A DNA stretch of 34,148 nucleotides from Akkermansia sp. (GCA_017517805.1 JAFWYD010000074.1:1-34148), one strand, 5' to 3'. Shown: positions 1 through 7,951, counted from the stretch's first letter. The notes: generated by a model from the sequence alone, not told the origin. Translations and numbers: made by a program.

Positions 1-59
1 ATTCGAACCGCGGTTCTATGACTGAGAATCATATGTCCTAACCCCTAGACGATGGGGAC
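1..59 (-). tRNA. tRNA-Glu (CTC), 3' part cut by window edge
   Basis: Read on the minus strand, the sequence starts with GTCCCCAT, followed by a D arm and an anticodon stem TATGA/TCATA. The 7-nt loop TTCTCAG holds anticodon CTC (Glu). The T arm (GCGGTTCGAAT) runs off the window, so the 3' acceptor strand is missing. It lies 6 nt downstream of tRNA-Lys in the same direction and is probably cotranscribed with it. Confidence 0.93.
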
Positions 60-65
60 ATGTAG

Positions 66-138
66 TACGCGAATCGGGACTCGAACCCGAGACCAATAGA
101 TTAAAAGTCTACTGCTCTACCAACTGAGCTATTCGCGC
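66..138 (-). tRNA. tRNA-Lys (TTT)
   Basis: This is a complete 73-nt cloverleaf. The acceptor GCGCGAA pairs with TTCGCGT with one G-U at the end pair. The D arm is GCTC..GAGC, and the anticodon stem GTAGA/TCTAT encloses loop CTTTTAA with anticodon TTT. The T loop is TTCGAGT and the discriminator is A. CCA is not encoded (the genome continues CTA), so it must be added after transcription. Confidence 0.96.
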
Positions 139-166
139 ACTCAGGTCGCCATAATGGCGCGGCGGC

Positions 167-195
167 ATGTTAGCCGACAATGGCCCCAAAGTCAA
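167..195 (-). promoter_or_regulatory. Promoter of the tRNA-Lys/tRNA-Glu unit
   Basis: On the minus strand, TTGACT (190-195) and TAACAT (167-172) are separated by 17 nt. They lie about 28 nt upstream of the mature tRNA-Lys 5' end. The promoter is divergent from the trp promoter, with about 30 bp between the two -35 boxes. Confidence 0.7.
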
Positions 196-227
196 GCAAA
201 AATTTTATGGCATGTAAAAACAACCGC

Positions 228-255
228 TTGACAAAGCACCGGGCGGGTGTAGAAT
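228..255 (+). promoter_or_regulatory. Promoter of the trp leader / trpB
   Basis: TTGACA (228-233) and TAGAAT (250-255) with a 16-nt spacer predict a start near 262. That is only about 9 nt before the leader peptide ATG. No TrpR-like palindrome is evident at the promoter, so control seems to rest on the downstream attenuator. Confidence 0.75.
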
Positions 256-270
256 GAAGTCCAGAAGCAC

Positions 271-330
271 ATGAATACCCAGCTCCACATCGCCCGTTGG
301 TGGTGGCCCTTGCAGCGAGACGCAGCGTAA
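271..330 (+). CDS. trpL: trp leader peptide (attenuator peptide), 19 aa
   Basis: This small ORF reads MNTQLHIARWWWPLQRDAA and stops with TAA at 328-330. It has three consecutive Trp codons at 298-306. It sits between a consensus promoter and an intrinsic terminator, directly upstream of trpB. Established knowledge: leader peptides rich in the regulating amino acid sense charged tRNA by ribosome stalling (E. coli trpL has two tandem Trp). A hairpin (CCCTT 307-311 with AAGGG 329-333, GC-rich inside) starts immediately after the Trp codons, where a pause or 1:2 hairpin belongs. A weak AGAAG (263-267) precedes the ATG. The function is inferred, but chance placement of WWW here is very unlikely. 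Confidence 0.88.
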   Translation: MNTQLHIARWWWPLQRDAA

Positions 331-378
331 GGGACCCAGGAGCAATCGTGTGCCATTCACCAGAAAAGCAGAATCACC

Positions 379-408
379 GGCCTGTCGAACTTACGACAGG
401 CCTTTTTT
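379..408 (+). terminator. Transcription attenuator (intrinsic terminator) before trpB
   Basis: A perfect 9-bp stem GGCCTGTCG/CGACAGGCC (379-387 and 394-402) with a 6-nt loop is followed by T6 (403-408). It lies 39 nt before the first trpB ATG. A possible antiterminator is GAC..AGG of 333-340 pairing with CCTGTC (381-386). That alternative pairing is short and was judged by eye only. Confidence 0.88.
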
Positions 409-447
409 GTTTTAACCGCCATCCCCCCCCCACACAACAAGATCATC

Positions 448-1752
448 ATGAAAACGATAAAACACCCAATAATCAATACAAGCCACGGAAAATCCTTGCA
501 CGAGCAGGAAAAATATTCTAATATCGCCGCTGACATGGATTTCCGAACCTATCTTCGCAATTATCCCGATGCAAATGGCTTCTACGGCCGTTTCGGCGGT
601 GCCTATCTTCCCAAGGAACTGGAGCCTGCCTTCAAGGAAATTACCGATGCGTATAATGACATCTGCCAGTCAGCCCAGTTCATCAACGAGCTGCGCCGCA
701 TCCGCAAGCAATTCCAGGGGCGCCCCACGCCGGTATACCACTGCGAGCGACTCTCGCGCCTGGTGGGTGGTGCCCAGATTTACCTGAAGCGCGAAGACCT
801 GAACCACACCGGAGCCCACAAGCTCAACCACTGCATGGGTGAAGGCCTGCTGGCCAAGTTCATGGGCAAGAAGAAGATTATCGCAGAAACCGGAGCCGGG
901 CAGCACGGCGTGGCACTTGCCACCGCAGCCGCCTATTTTGGTCTGGAATGCGAAATCCACATGGGCGCAGTCGATATCGCCAAGCAGGCTCCCAATGTGA
1001 CCCGCATGAAAATGCTGGGTGCCAATGTCGTGTGCGTGAAACACGGTCTGCAGACCCTGAAGGAAGCCGTCGACAGTGCCTTTGAAGCCTACATGCGAGA
1101 TTACAAGGAAGCCATCTACTGCATCGGCTCCGTGCTGGGGCCGCATCCCTTCCCGATGATGGTACGCGATTTCCAGATGGTGGTGGGCCACGAAGCCCGC
1201 GCCCAGTTCGAGGAAATGACCGGGCACCTGCCGGATGTCGTCTGCGCCTGCGTAGGCGGCGGTTCAAACGCCATGGGCATGTTCCCAGCCTTCCTCGGTG
1301 ACCCGGTGGATATCTTCGGTGTAGAGCCGCTGGGGCATGGTCCCACCCTGGGTGAGCACTCTGCCTCCATCAACTACGGTTCAGAAGGCATCATGCACGG
1401 TTTCAACTCCATCATGCTCAAAGATGAAGCAGGCGAACCAGGACCGGTCTACTCTGTAGCGAGCGGGCTGGATTACCCCTCCGTAGGCCCGGAACACGCC
1501 TTCCTGCACGATATCGGCCGCGTGAAATACGAAACGGTAAGCGATGCCGAAGCCGTGGATGCGTTCTTCAAGCTTTGCCGCTACGAGGGCATCATCCCTG
1601 CGCTGGAAAGCGCGCATGCCGTTGCCTTTGCCATCCGCAAGGCGAAAGAAATGCGCCGCGGTTCGATTCTGGCGAACTGCTCCGGGCGCGGGGACAAGGA
1701 CGTGGACTACATCGCTGAGCACTTCGGCTACGGCGATGAGCACAAGTTCTGA
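448..1752 (+). CDS. trpB: Tryptophan synthase beta chain
   Basis: TrpB condenses indole with L-serine on PLP to give L-tryptophan. It normally works with TrpA, which is not nearby. The PLP lysine lies in HTGAHKLNH (Lys125 from this start). Other family marks are AETGAGQHG (the catalytic Glu), the phosphate-binding GGGSNAMG and the C-terminal SGRGDKD. The length, 434 aa, is slightly above the usual 390-410 because of an N-terminal extension. Family similarity starts only around residue 35, so translation may begin at the in-frame ATG at 535. Neither start has a good Shine-Dalgarno. It is a stand-alone gene, not part of a trp operon, and lies behind a Trp leader-peptide attenuator. It therefore appears to be controlled by Trp-tRNA charging. 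Confidence 0.95.
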   Translation: MKTIKHPIINTSHGKSLHEQEKYSNIAADMDFRTYLRNYPDANGFYGRFGGAYLPKELEPAFKEITDAYNDICQSAQFINELRRIRKQFQGRPTPVYHCERLSRLVGGAQIYLKREDLNHTGAHKLNHCMGEGLLAKFMGKKKIIAETGAGQHGVALATAAAYFGLECEIHMGAVDIAKQAPNVTRMKMLGANVVCVKHGLQTLKEAVDSAFEAYMRDYKEAIYCIGSVLGPHPFPMMVRDFQMVVGHEARAQFEEMTGHLPDVVCACVGGGSNAMGMFPAFLGDPVDIFGVEPLGHGPTLGEHSASINYGSEGIMHGFNSIMLKDEAGEPGPVYSVASGLDYPSVGPEHAFLHDIGRVKYETVSDAEAVDAFFKLCRYEGIIPALESAHAVAFAIRKAKEMRRGSILANCSGRGDKDVDYIAEHFGYGDEHKF

Positions 1753-1778
1753 TTCCATAAGACGGTCAGAAATTTCAA

Positions 1779-1812
1779 AACCGCCGCAGTTGCCATGGCA
1801 GCTGCGGCGGTT
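1779..1812 (-). terminator. Palindromic terminator shared by convergent genes
   Basis: A near-perfect palindrome has arms AACCGCCGCAG (1779-1789) and CTGCGGCGGTT (1802-1812), with the inner TGCCATGGCA also self-complementary. It lies between the trpB stop and the stop of the convergent DUF1796 gene. The U-rich tail (GGTTTTGAAATTT) is on the minus strand, so termination is stronger for the minus-strand gene. It may work weakly for trpB too. Confidence 0.7.
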
Positions 1813-1816
1813 AGCG

Positions 1817-2596
1817 TTACATATTTTCCTTCAGGTATGCCTTAAACTTGTGGCGCAAGGACTTGACAGGAACAATAGAAGCCAGCAGTTTGATAAAGAA
1901 TCGTTTGCGCCGGAACCGCCTCCGGCGTTCCCTCGAACCGTCAATAGAATACTGGGCCAGTATCTTACGAATTGCCTTCACATCACCCCGGACCGCATCA
2001 TCCTCCTTGCCATTGTCCAGCTTGGCATACAAGGTGTATCTGTTGATATTATCAGCCAGGAGTTTGTGATGCACCACCCCCTTGGGGCACTCCGGGTCAT
2101 GTTCTATAAGCAGGAAATGAATTTTTCGCCCATACATTTCGCACACCTTGCGACACTGTTCGAGCGCAACCTCATCTGTCGTAGGATACGTCAATGAGAA
2201 ATACACCAGCAGCACATCCTTCGTCGCCAGATTCTGCCTGAAACGCTCAATTCTGCGTTCATAACGCTCCTTCACCTCAGGGAAGGCATCGTGCAGCGGC
2301 ACCCCGAGCGGGAAATCATGAATGATAAGCTTATTATTTCGCGTATTGCGGTAATGCCAGTGCTCCACCTGCTGTTCAGCCGGTGTCCAATCCTCAGTAT
2401 ATACGAGGTCCTCCTCGTTAAGGTAATTTTCAAAATCAGCAAGAATATCATTGGTATTTCCCTCAAAATCATCCAGAACCCAGTCGAAAGGACCAGAAGT
2501 CTGGCGCATACACATATTCTTGAGATGAACAGAAGTGCCACACGCAGAACCCACACTATAGGCAATGTCAAAATCGAATCGAGGCTGCATAATCAT
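1817..2596 (-). CDS. DUF1796 family putative papain-like cysteine peptidase
   Basis: This 259-aa protein begins with the family's typical opening YSVGSACGTSVHLK, followed by GPFDWVLDDF and the block LIIHDFP...DAFPEVKERYERRIERF. Such proteins are annotated as putative papain-like cysteine peptidases. Cys19 and His93 (followed by Asp94) are the natural candidate catalytic pair, though activity in the family is largely unproven. The C-terminus is strongly basic (RERRRRFRRKRFF), with no signal peptide or membrane segment. An AAAGGA lies about 13 nt upstream of the chosen ATG. A promoter (TTGACG-17-TATAGA) sits about 70 nt upstream. It is monocistronic and convergent with trpB. In other genomes such genes often sit among polysaccharide or glycosyltransferase genes, but none are visible here. 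Confidence 0.72.
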   Translation of the reverse strand: MIMQPRFDFDIAYSVGSACGTSVHLKNMCMRQTSGPFDWVLDDFEGNTNDILADFENYLNEEDLVYTEDWTPAEQQVEHWHYRNTRNNKLIIHDFPLGVPLHDAFPEVKERYERRIERFRQNLATKDVLLVYFSLTYPTTDEVALEQCRKVCEMYGRKIHFLLIEHDPECPKGVVHHKLLADNINRYTLYAKLDNGKEDDAVRGDVKAIRKILAQYSIDGSRERRRRFRRKRFFIKLLASIVPVKSLRHKFKAYLKENM

Positions 2597-2669
2597 ATCT
2601 AATCGTTATCCTTTCTGCCAGACCGGCAACTACCATGCTCCGCCAGGGATGCGCGAAACTGATAATCCT

Positions 2670-2698
2670 TCTATAGCTCATTTCCCCTGGTTCGTCAA
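2670..2698 (-). promoter_or_regulatory. Promoter of the DUF1796 gene
   Basis: On the minus strand, TTGACG (2693-2698) and TATAGA (2670-2675) are separated by 17 nt. The predicted start is near 2663, giving a leader of about 66 nt that contains an AAAGGA ribosome binding site. Confidence 0.6.
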
Positions 2699-2748
2699 GT
2701 TCTTTCAAACCGATGTTGAGCAAAACCTGAACTGACCAGCTTTCCGCT

Positions 2749-2776
2749 TGCCAGTACGGCGGGCATCATCTATAAT
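2749..2776 (+). promoter_or_regulatory. Promoter of the 2784-7095 gene cluster, predicted leaderless start
   Basis: TTGCCA (2749-2754) and a perfect TATAAT (2771-2776) have a 16-nt spacer. The predicted start is at about 2783-2785, essentially on the ATG at 2784. An ATG at 2775 overlaps the -10 box and cannot be transcribed from this promoter. This decides the start at 2784. Confidence 0.65.
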
Positions 2777-2783
2777 GCGTACC

Positions 2784-4049
2784 ATGCGTAAGACATTAGC
2801 CACCGCAGCCATTTCACTTCTCGCAACAGTCATGGCAACAGAGGAAGCCATGCAACAGGCGCTAGGCACCTGGAACCAGCAGGTGGCTGATTACGAAGCA
2901 GCCCTCCGGGATGCCCCCAGCGATGAAGCAAAAGCCGCCATCTCCCCCCCTGATGGTCGCGATATCGCCCCCATGCTGTGGCAATCATTAAGTGGGAAAA
3001 CCGGCACCCGGAAAGCCCCCAGGGGCAACGGCCGCATCCCCACATTTGAGTTTGAGAACACATGGGCCCTGCCAGGCATCATCTGGATTCTTGAGCATCC
3101 ACAAGCGTTTACGGCCGCCTTCACCGATGAGGAGCAAGCTCAGCTGACCTATTTTGGCAAAGCCATCGTCGACTCTCTCGAACGGGTACACTTCAGCCAC
3201 CCGGACGTAGGGGGTATCTGCCCGAGCATATCGGCTTCCTCCAGCGTGCGCGAATACGAGCTTCTGCAAAAAATCTACCAGCGCAACCAGAACAGGGAAG
3301 CCCGCGCCTGTGCCGCACTCGGCATGAGTCTCATGCTCAACAACCCCATGGTGTGCAGCATCGAAGGTAGTGATTCGATGGCCCGCGCCAAGCGCTTATA
3401 TTACCTCAAGCAATCCATCCTGCTCTCTGGCAAAGAGACAAAGTTCGGCAGACAAGCGCTGACCGAGGTTGCCATGGAACAAGCCTACTTCCTGCGGCAT
3501 CTTATCCCAGGCAGCATTGCTCCTCAGTTGCATCTCAAAGACACAAAAGGAATCGCCCACACCCTGCCAGAAACCGGCACCCTCAATCTGCTGGTTTTCT
3601 GGACTCCGGCAGACCCCATCGGTGCCGCCATGCTGAAAGATTCAGCCAAGCTGGCAGCCAGATACCCCGGGCTGAAGATATGCCCGATCATGCCACATGC
3701 CCCGCAGGATGTGCAGCAGAAAGCGCTGGAGGAGCTCGGGATTGAAGAATCCTACACGGATGACGACAAGGGGAATGCCTCCCGAACCTACCGGATCAGC
3801 CTGATACCCAGCACCATACTGATTGGCAAGGACAGCCGCATCATCTATGGAGGAGCGCCGGATATGAAGCTGCAGGCCGCGCTGGAAAAAGCCACAGTTC
3901 AGGAGCGCCAGGACAGCAAAGCCAATCGTCCCTCTATCACCATTGAGCACGATACACCAGCCATCCTCCAACCCGGAGCCACGACTCCGGCAGACAAGCC
4001 GCTGCCGGACAGCAAAGTACCGGAACTGAGAGAAATGCCTGAGTTCTGA
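2784..4049 (+). CDS. Secreted protein with C-terminal thioredoxin-like (TlpA/AhpC-type) domain lacking CxxC
   Basis: The protein is 421 aa from the chosen ATG, which opens a clear signal peptide (MRKTLATAAISLLATVMA). Residues about 20-230 form an alpha-helical region I do not recognise. From about residue 240 the sequence has the TlpA/peroxiredoxin pattern: a beta strand LNLLVFWTP, a helix, LKICPIMP, then ISLIPSTILIGKDSRIIYGG, including the cis-proline strand ending in a glycine pair. Where redox-active members have WCPPC, this one reads WTPADPIGA. It therefore has no active-site cysteines and is unlikely to be an oxidoreductase. The C-terminal about 50 residues are Pro-rich and probably disordered. 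It is probably periplasmic. The Sel1 gene follows 31 nt downstream, suggesting an operon. Confidence 0.65.
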   Translation: MRKTLATAAISLLATVMATEEAMQQALGTWNQQVADYEAALRDAPSDEAKAAISPPDGRDIAPMLWQSLSGKTGTRKAPRGNGRIPTFEFENTWALPGIIWILEHPQAFTAAFTDEEQAQLTYFGKAIVDSLERVHFSHPDVGGICPSISASSSVREYELLQKIYQRNQNREARACAALGMSLMLNNPMVCSIEGSDSMARAKRLYYLKQSILLSGKETKFGRQALTEVAMEQAYFLRHLIPGSIAPQLHLKDTKGIAHTLPETGTLNLLVFWTPADPIGAAMLKDSAKLAARYPGLKICPIMPHAPQDVQQKALEELGIEESYTDDDKGNASRTYRISLIPSTILIGKDSRIIYGGAPDMKLQAALEKATVQERQDSKANRPSITIEHDTPAILQPGATTPADKPLPDSKVPELREMPEF

Positions 4050-4080
4050 TTCATCTCCACCAGAGCAAGCCACAAAAGAA

Positions 4081-5079
4081 ATGGCCAGCCCCGCACAGCA
4101 AGTCATACGCAGCCTTCATCTGCTGGCAACACTCGTCACGGTAGTGGCAGACATTGCCAGGGCAGAAGCCCCTGACCAGGTGAGCTCAGATGATATATCA
4201 GGCATGTATGAACAAGCAAAGGCCATGCTGGAAGACCGCTCCATCCAGAACGTAGGGGGAGTCCCCCTGATGCTGGAAGCCTGCTCCAAGGAGCAGCATC
4301 CGGAAGCCACCCTGATGCTGCTGGACATGTACGAAGGAAAATATAAAGGCCTGGCTCCCAATCCGGAAAAAGCAACAAGCCTGGCAAAAAACCTGGCAGA
4401 AGACAACAAACTGGATTTCAAAAGCGATAAACTGAAGAGACTCCGCACGGAAGCCATGTTCCGCCTTGCTCTGTACTGCGAAAAAGGCTACGGCACAAAC
4501 CAAAACCCTAAAAATGCCTACCGGTGGATGCTCCAGGCAGCAGCCCGAGACATGGCACAAGCCAAAGTCGAACTCGCGAGATACCTCATGCAGGGAACCG
4601 GAACAACGCCAGCACCGAAAGAAGCGTGGAAAATTCTGAGGAAACAAGCCATCAAAGCCCCCGACACCCCCCACGTTTTCTTCTACATGGGGCACATGTG
4701 CGCCAAAGGCACAGGCATCCCGAAAAATGCGCGCAAAGCCTTTGAACTCTTCCGCATGGGAGCCAGGCTCAATGATGCACAATGCCTCAACAACCTGGGT
4801 ACCATGTTTGAAAAAGGCTACCCCACCCCCCGGGACCCGGAAATTGCCTACCGGCTCTACCGAAAAGCCGCCAATCTGGGCAATAAAGAAGCCTCTGCCA
4901 ACATGCAACGCCTGGCATTCAAAGAAGGCATCCGAGCCAGCCATATCAGCTCCACCCCGATCCGGAAACGAATAGACAACGCCACGCTCCACCTGATTCA
5001 GGCCCTGCCCGCTCCCCCAAAAGTACTCGAACGCCTCATACACATGCTTACCCGACAATCGCCTTCCCATGAATCCTGA
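4081..5079 (+). CDS. Secreted Sel1-like repeat protein
   Basis: The 332-aa protein has an N-terminal signal-like segment (residues about 8-28, ending ARA before EAPDQ) and then tandem Sel1/TPR-like helical repeats. Recognisable units include AMFRLALYCEKGYGTNQNPKNAYRWMLQAA, VFFYMGHMCAKGTGIPKNARK and CLNNLGTMFEKGYPTPRDPE, given here as separate pieces of about 36 residues each. Established knowledge: Sel1 repeats mediate protein-protein interaction and often occur in periplasmic or stress-related adaptor proteins. No catalytic motif is seen. It sits 31 nt after the thioredoxin-fold gene and overlaps queG by 11 nt, so the three are probably cotranscribed. The partner is unknown. Confidence 0.75.
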   Translation: MASPAQQVIRSLHLLATLVTVVADIARAEAPDQVSSDDISGMYEQAKAMLEDRSIQNVGGVPLMLEACSKEQHPEATLMLLDMYEGKYKGLAPNPEKATSLAKNLAEDNKLDFKSDKLKRLRTEAMFRLALYCEKGYGTNQNPKNAYRWMLQAAARDMAQAKVELARYLMQGTGTTPAPKEAWKILRKQAIKAPDTPHVFFYMGHMCAKGTGIPKNARKAFELFRMGARLNDAQCLNNLGTMFEKGYPTPRDPEIAYRLYRKAANLGNKEASANMQRLAFKEGIRASHISSTPIRKRIDNATLHLIQALPAPPKVLERLIHMLTRQSPSHES

Positions 5080-5995
5080 ACCGGGAACAATCATGCAGGA
5101 GCCGGCTCGCCAGGCTCTCGAATACGCCGCAGCGCAGCTGGGGTTTTCAGGCATGGGCGTGGCTGATGCCAGGCTCCATCAGGGGGATCGGTTGCGCCAG
5201 TTTCTGGACGAAGGGAAACACGCCGATATGGAGTGGATGCAACGCCACCTGGCCGCGCGACTGAACCCGGAGCTGGTGCTCCCCGGGGTCAGGAGCATCA
5301 TCATGCTCACCTATGAATACCCCCGGCAGGATGCCCGGAAAACCGCCGGAAGCATCGCCCGCTACGCCCAGGGCGAAGATTACCATAAATTACTGCTGCC
5401 CAAGCTGGCAGACCTGGATGAAACCTTGCAGTTCTACGGAGGCAGCCAGAGGTATTTCACCGACAGCGGCCCCGTCAGCGAACGGTTCTTTGCCGAACAA
5501 GCCGGGTTAGGCTGGGTGGGGCGCAATGGATTACTCATCCGCCCCGGCAAGGGGTCATACTGTTTTCTGGCAAGCATCCTCACCACGCTGGAGCTGCCCA
5601 CCGATTCCCCCATGCCCAACAGATGCGGCACCTGCCACCGCTGCGAGCAAGCCTGCCCCACCCAGGCACTCAGCAACGGCTGCTGCGATGCCCGACGCTG
5701 CCTGGCATACTGGACCATCGAAGCCAAAACACCACCTCCACCGGAAATAGCCGCCCGGCAAGGCACCCGTCTGTACGGCTGTGATGCCTGCCAGGAAGCC
5801 TGCCCGTGGAACAAGGTGGCAAAGCCCGCCCCCATCGACCCACACCTGCTCATGCCCGCCCCGCTGAAAAGCAAGATTCCGGCAGATTTCGCGCGCATGA
5901 ACGAAACCGATTTCCTGCGATTCTTTGAGGGAAGCCCCATCCGCCGCATCGGGCTGGAGCACCTGCAGCGCAATACCCGCGCGGGTAATTTTTGA
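5069..5995 (+). CDS. queG: Epoxyqueuosine reductase
   Basis: QueG carries out the last step of queuosine synthesis, reducing epoxyqueuosine in tRNA to queuosine with cobalamin and two [4Fe-4S] clusters. The conserved core YFTDSGPVSERFFAEQAGLG is present, with Asp132 matching the catalytic Asp of the family, followed by GWVGRNG. The cluster cysteines are visible as CGTCHRCEQACP (186-196) and CDACQEACPW (238-245), with an RC at 211. At 308 aa it lacks the C-terminal HEAT-repeat extension found in longer (about 380 aa) homologues. The start overlaps the previous stop (translational coupling). A second in-frame ATG at 5093 is possible. No other queuosine gene is in the window. Confidence 0.95.
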   Translation: MNPEPGTIMQEPARQALEYAAAQLGFSGMGVADARLHQGDRLRQFLDEGKHADMEWMQRHLAARLNPELVLPGVRSIIMLTYEYPRQDARKTAGSIARYAQGEDYHKLLLPKLADLDETLQFYGGSQRYFTDSGPVSERFFAEQAGLGWVGRNGLLIRPGKGSYCFLASILTTLELPTDSPMPNRCGTCHRCEQACPTQALSNGCCDARRCLAYWTIEAKTPPPPEIAARQGTRLYGCDACQEACPWNKVAKPAPIDPHLLMPAPLKSKIPADFARMNETDFLRFFEGSPIRRIGLEHLQRNTRAGNF

Positions 5996-6034
5996 ACACC
6001 CGCGCACCACTTCGCATCTAACTCGCCAAATATA

Positions 6035-6823
6035 ATGATTACTCTTGCAAACATTCTGGCCCAGACATACTACTACGGTGGTGGCAACGACCTGTTCAAT
6101 ACCTCCTCCGGAGGCATGTACGGAAGCACCACCTTTATCGGCATGATTCTGATTTTCGGTGCCATGCTGATAGGCGGCATCGTGCAGATGGGGCTCAAAA
6201 ATGCCTTTTCGCGATACGCGCAGGAACCAGCCCCCATCACCGGCGCAGATGCCGCCCGGCTCATGCTCCGCCAGAATGGTCTGGAAAACGTCACCGTCAC
6301 CAGCGTCAAAGGGCAGCTCACCGACCACTACAACCCGCTCGACCGCACAGTTAACCTCAGCGAAAGCGTGTACAACGAAGCCAGCGTAGCCGCCATTGCC
6401 GTGGCGGCGCACGAATGCGGGCACGCCATCCAGCACGCCACGGCCTACCCCTGGCTGGGCCTGAGGTCCACGCTGGTACCCATCGTCAATTTCGGCTCAC
6501 GCCTGGGGCAGATAGTTCTCATACTCGGGCTTGTTCTGCTGGCCGCGGGGAGCAGTACTGCCGTAGCCTGGATTGGTCTTGCCCTGTATGCCACAACTAC
6601 CCTGTTTGCCCTGGTCACCCTGCCGGTTGAGTTTGATGCCTCACGCCGGGCCCTGGTCTGGCTCGACCGCAGCGGTCTGGCCACCAGCACCATGCACGGA
6701 CAGGCCGGCACCGCCCTGCGCTGGGCCGCCATGACCTATGTCGCCGCAGCGCTGTCCTCCCTGGCCATGCTGCTCTACTATGCCCTTATCATCCTGAGCC
6801 ACGCCAGCAACAACCGGGAATAA
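6035..6823 (+). CDS. YugP-like membrane zinc metallopeptidase (Zn_peptidase_2)
   Basis: This 262-aa membrane protein carries the zinc motif HECGH (in VAAHECGHAIQHA) and a downstream EFDASRRA. In this family that Glu is the third ligand. Hydrophobic segments flank the site: residues about 33-52 (FIGMILIFGAMLIGGIV), a pair around 155-195, and a C-terminal one near 235-255. The substrate of this family is unknown. The start ATG overlaps a TATAAT-like hexamer (6031-6036) but no matching -35 was found, so expression from the upstream operon seems more likely. Its stop TAA shares a base with the ATG of the HU-like gene. Confidence 0.88.
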   Translation: MITLANILAQTYYYGGGNDLFNTSSGGMYGSTTFIGMILIFGAMLIGGIVQMGLKNAFSRYAQEPAPITGADAARLMLRQNGLENVTVTSVKGQLTDHYNPLDRTVNLSESVYNEASVAAIAVAAHECGHAIQHATAYPWLGLRSTLVPIVNFGSRLGQIVLILGLVLLAAGSSTAVAWIGLALYATTTLFALVTLPVEFDASRRALVWLDRSGLATSTMHGQAGTALRWAAMTYVAAALSSLAMLLYYALIILSHASNNRE

Positions 6824-7095
6824 TGATTCGCAACCGGCAAGATTTGCTGGAACTCGTGCGCCTCAGGCTCGGAGGAACAGCTACCCCCAGAGCAGCCCAG
6901 CTTGCTCTGGAAGCTGTTTTACAAGCCATGCGCGATGGGATAATCGAAACGGGCGAACTCCGACTGGCGCATTTCGGCACCTTCAAAACGCAAACGAGAG
7001 CCCCTCGCAAGTTGCTTCTTCCCCGCAGCGGAAAGACCCACCTCCTGCCGGAACGCACCGTCATCACCTTCAGGCAGAATCGCCCGGCACATTAA
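6823..7095 (+). CDS. HU/IHF-family DNA-binding protein
   Basis: The 90-aa protein matches the HU fold. An N-terminal helical pair (RQDLLELVRLRLGG...AAQLALEAVLQAMRDGI) is followed by GELRLAHFGTFKTQTRAPR, the family's beta-turn signature (G-F-G-x-F-x). An arm region rich in Arg/Lys and the closing VITFRQN follow. The arm is shorter and more degenerate than in canonical HU, and the usual R-x-x-R-N-P-x-T is absent or altered (RKLLLPRSG). It is therefore a divergent member. It starts one base before the end of the zinc peptidase gene (TAATG overlap) and is translationally coupled to it. Confidence 0.85.
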   Translation: MIRNRQDLLELVRLRLGGTATPRAAQLALEAVLQAMRDGIIETGELRLAHFGTFKTQTRAPRKLLLPRSGKTHLLPERTVITFRQNRPAH

Positions 7096-7178
7096 ACACA
7101 GCGCTATAACACAGAGGCATATACAGCCCCCAGAGATTACCACCGGCTCCCCCTCCCGGGAAGCGCAAAAATTCCCGC

Positions 7179-7207
7179 TTGCCAAGGCATTGGTATTCTG
7201 GTAGAAT
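7179..7207 (+). promoter_or_regulatory. Promoter of the FHA gene
   Basis: TTGCCA (7179-7184) and TAGAAT (7202-7207) have a 17-nt spacer. The predicted start is near 7214, about 5 nt before the ATG at 7219. The preceding 7096-7178 stretch shows no gene and no clear terminator. Confidence 0.65.
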
Positions 7208-7218
7208 GAAAGCGTGTT

Positions 7219-7923
7219 ATGAATCAGCCCGCGCAATCCCAGGCAGAGGAAAGCATGGCCGAGCTGGAAGCCCGCGCCATCGAGCTGCAGAAAGAACTTT
7301 CCGCGGTACAGAATGCGATTGCCGGCATTCATGCCCGGATGAACGAAGGGCAGCAGCCAGCCGCAGCAAAAGACGTGCCGCTCACCCCGGCGTGGGACGC
7401 ACCGCTGGCCATCTCTACACCGCCGGTTTCCCAGCCTTCCCTTACTGCAGACGAAACAGCCGATACCGGGTTCATTTTTCTCCAGGCGCTGCAGCCATAC
7501 CACGCGCTGCGCGCCAAGTGGCACCTGGGCAGCGGATTGGAAAACGCCCTCATGCCCGAAATTCATATACCGGACAAGCAAGGGGAAGATGAAGTTGCCA
7601 GCGATTTACGGCTATTCGGATTGCTCAGCGATGGGAATCCGTGGGAACAGCGCATTCCCTTCCACGAAATAGCCCGTGAGAACGGGGTCATCCTCGGCCG
7701 CGACCCGGGGGTGGCCAACTATGTAGTGGACGATACGAGCATCTCCCGCAGTCATCTGCAACTCCGGCTCGATGAATACGGCCTCGTTGTCAGTGACCTG
7801 GGCAGCACCAACGGCACCTCGATCAACGATGTTCCCGTTAATGCGTACAATAACAACCAACCCTTGCAGGACGGAGACACCCTCACCATAGGCTGCGTCT
7901 CCGTTCAGGTCGAATTTATCTAA
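7219..7923 (+). CDS. FHA-domain protein with N-terminal coiled coil
   Basis: Residues about 8-42 form a heptad-like coiled coil (MAELEARAIELQKELSAVQN). A linker and an unrecognised middle part follow. The C-terminal about 85 residues are a forkhead-associated domain with all hallmark residues: GVILGRDPG, SISRSHLQL and LGSTNGTSIN. FHA domains bind phosphothreonine peptides, so a Ser/Thr kinase partner is expected, but none is encoded in the window. There is no signal peptide or TM segment, so it is probably cytoplasmic. It is preceded by its own promoter and a very short leader. The GH95 gene follows 28 nt downstream. Confidence 0.9.
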   Translation: MNQPAQSQAEESMAELEARAIELQKELSAVQNAIAGIHARMNEGQQPAAAKDVPLTPAWDAPLAISTPPVSQPSLTADETADTGFIFLQALQPYHALRAKWHLGSGLENALMPEIHIPDKQGEDEVASDLRLFGLLSDGNPWEQRIPFHEIARENGVILGRDPGVANYVVDDTSISRSHLQLRLDEYGLVVSDLGSTNGTSINDVPVNAYNNNQPLQDGDTLTIGCVSVQVEFI

Positions 7924-7951
7924 TTTATCCGCCTCTACTCACATCAACAGT

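Noticed and set aside
262..408. Leader region as a stand-alone small RNA, SRP RNA or riboswitch
   Set aside because: No SRP or known riboswitch core motif was seen. The Trp-rich ORF plus terminator directly before trpB explains the stretch better.
670..1227. Long open frames on the minus strand across trpB, and similar ones across the M16, ABC exporter and adhesin genes
   Set aside because: They are antisense to genes with clear protein families, have no family match of their own, and arise from GC-biased codon use.
6031..6036. TATAAT overlapping the zinc peptidase ATG, as a promoter
   Set aside because: No acceptable -35 at 15-19 nt, and transcription would start inside the gene, downstream of its only good start codon.
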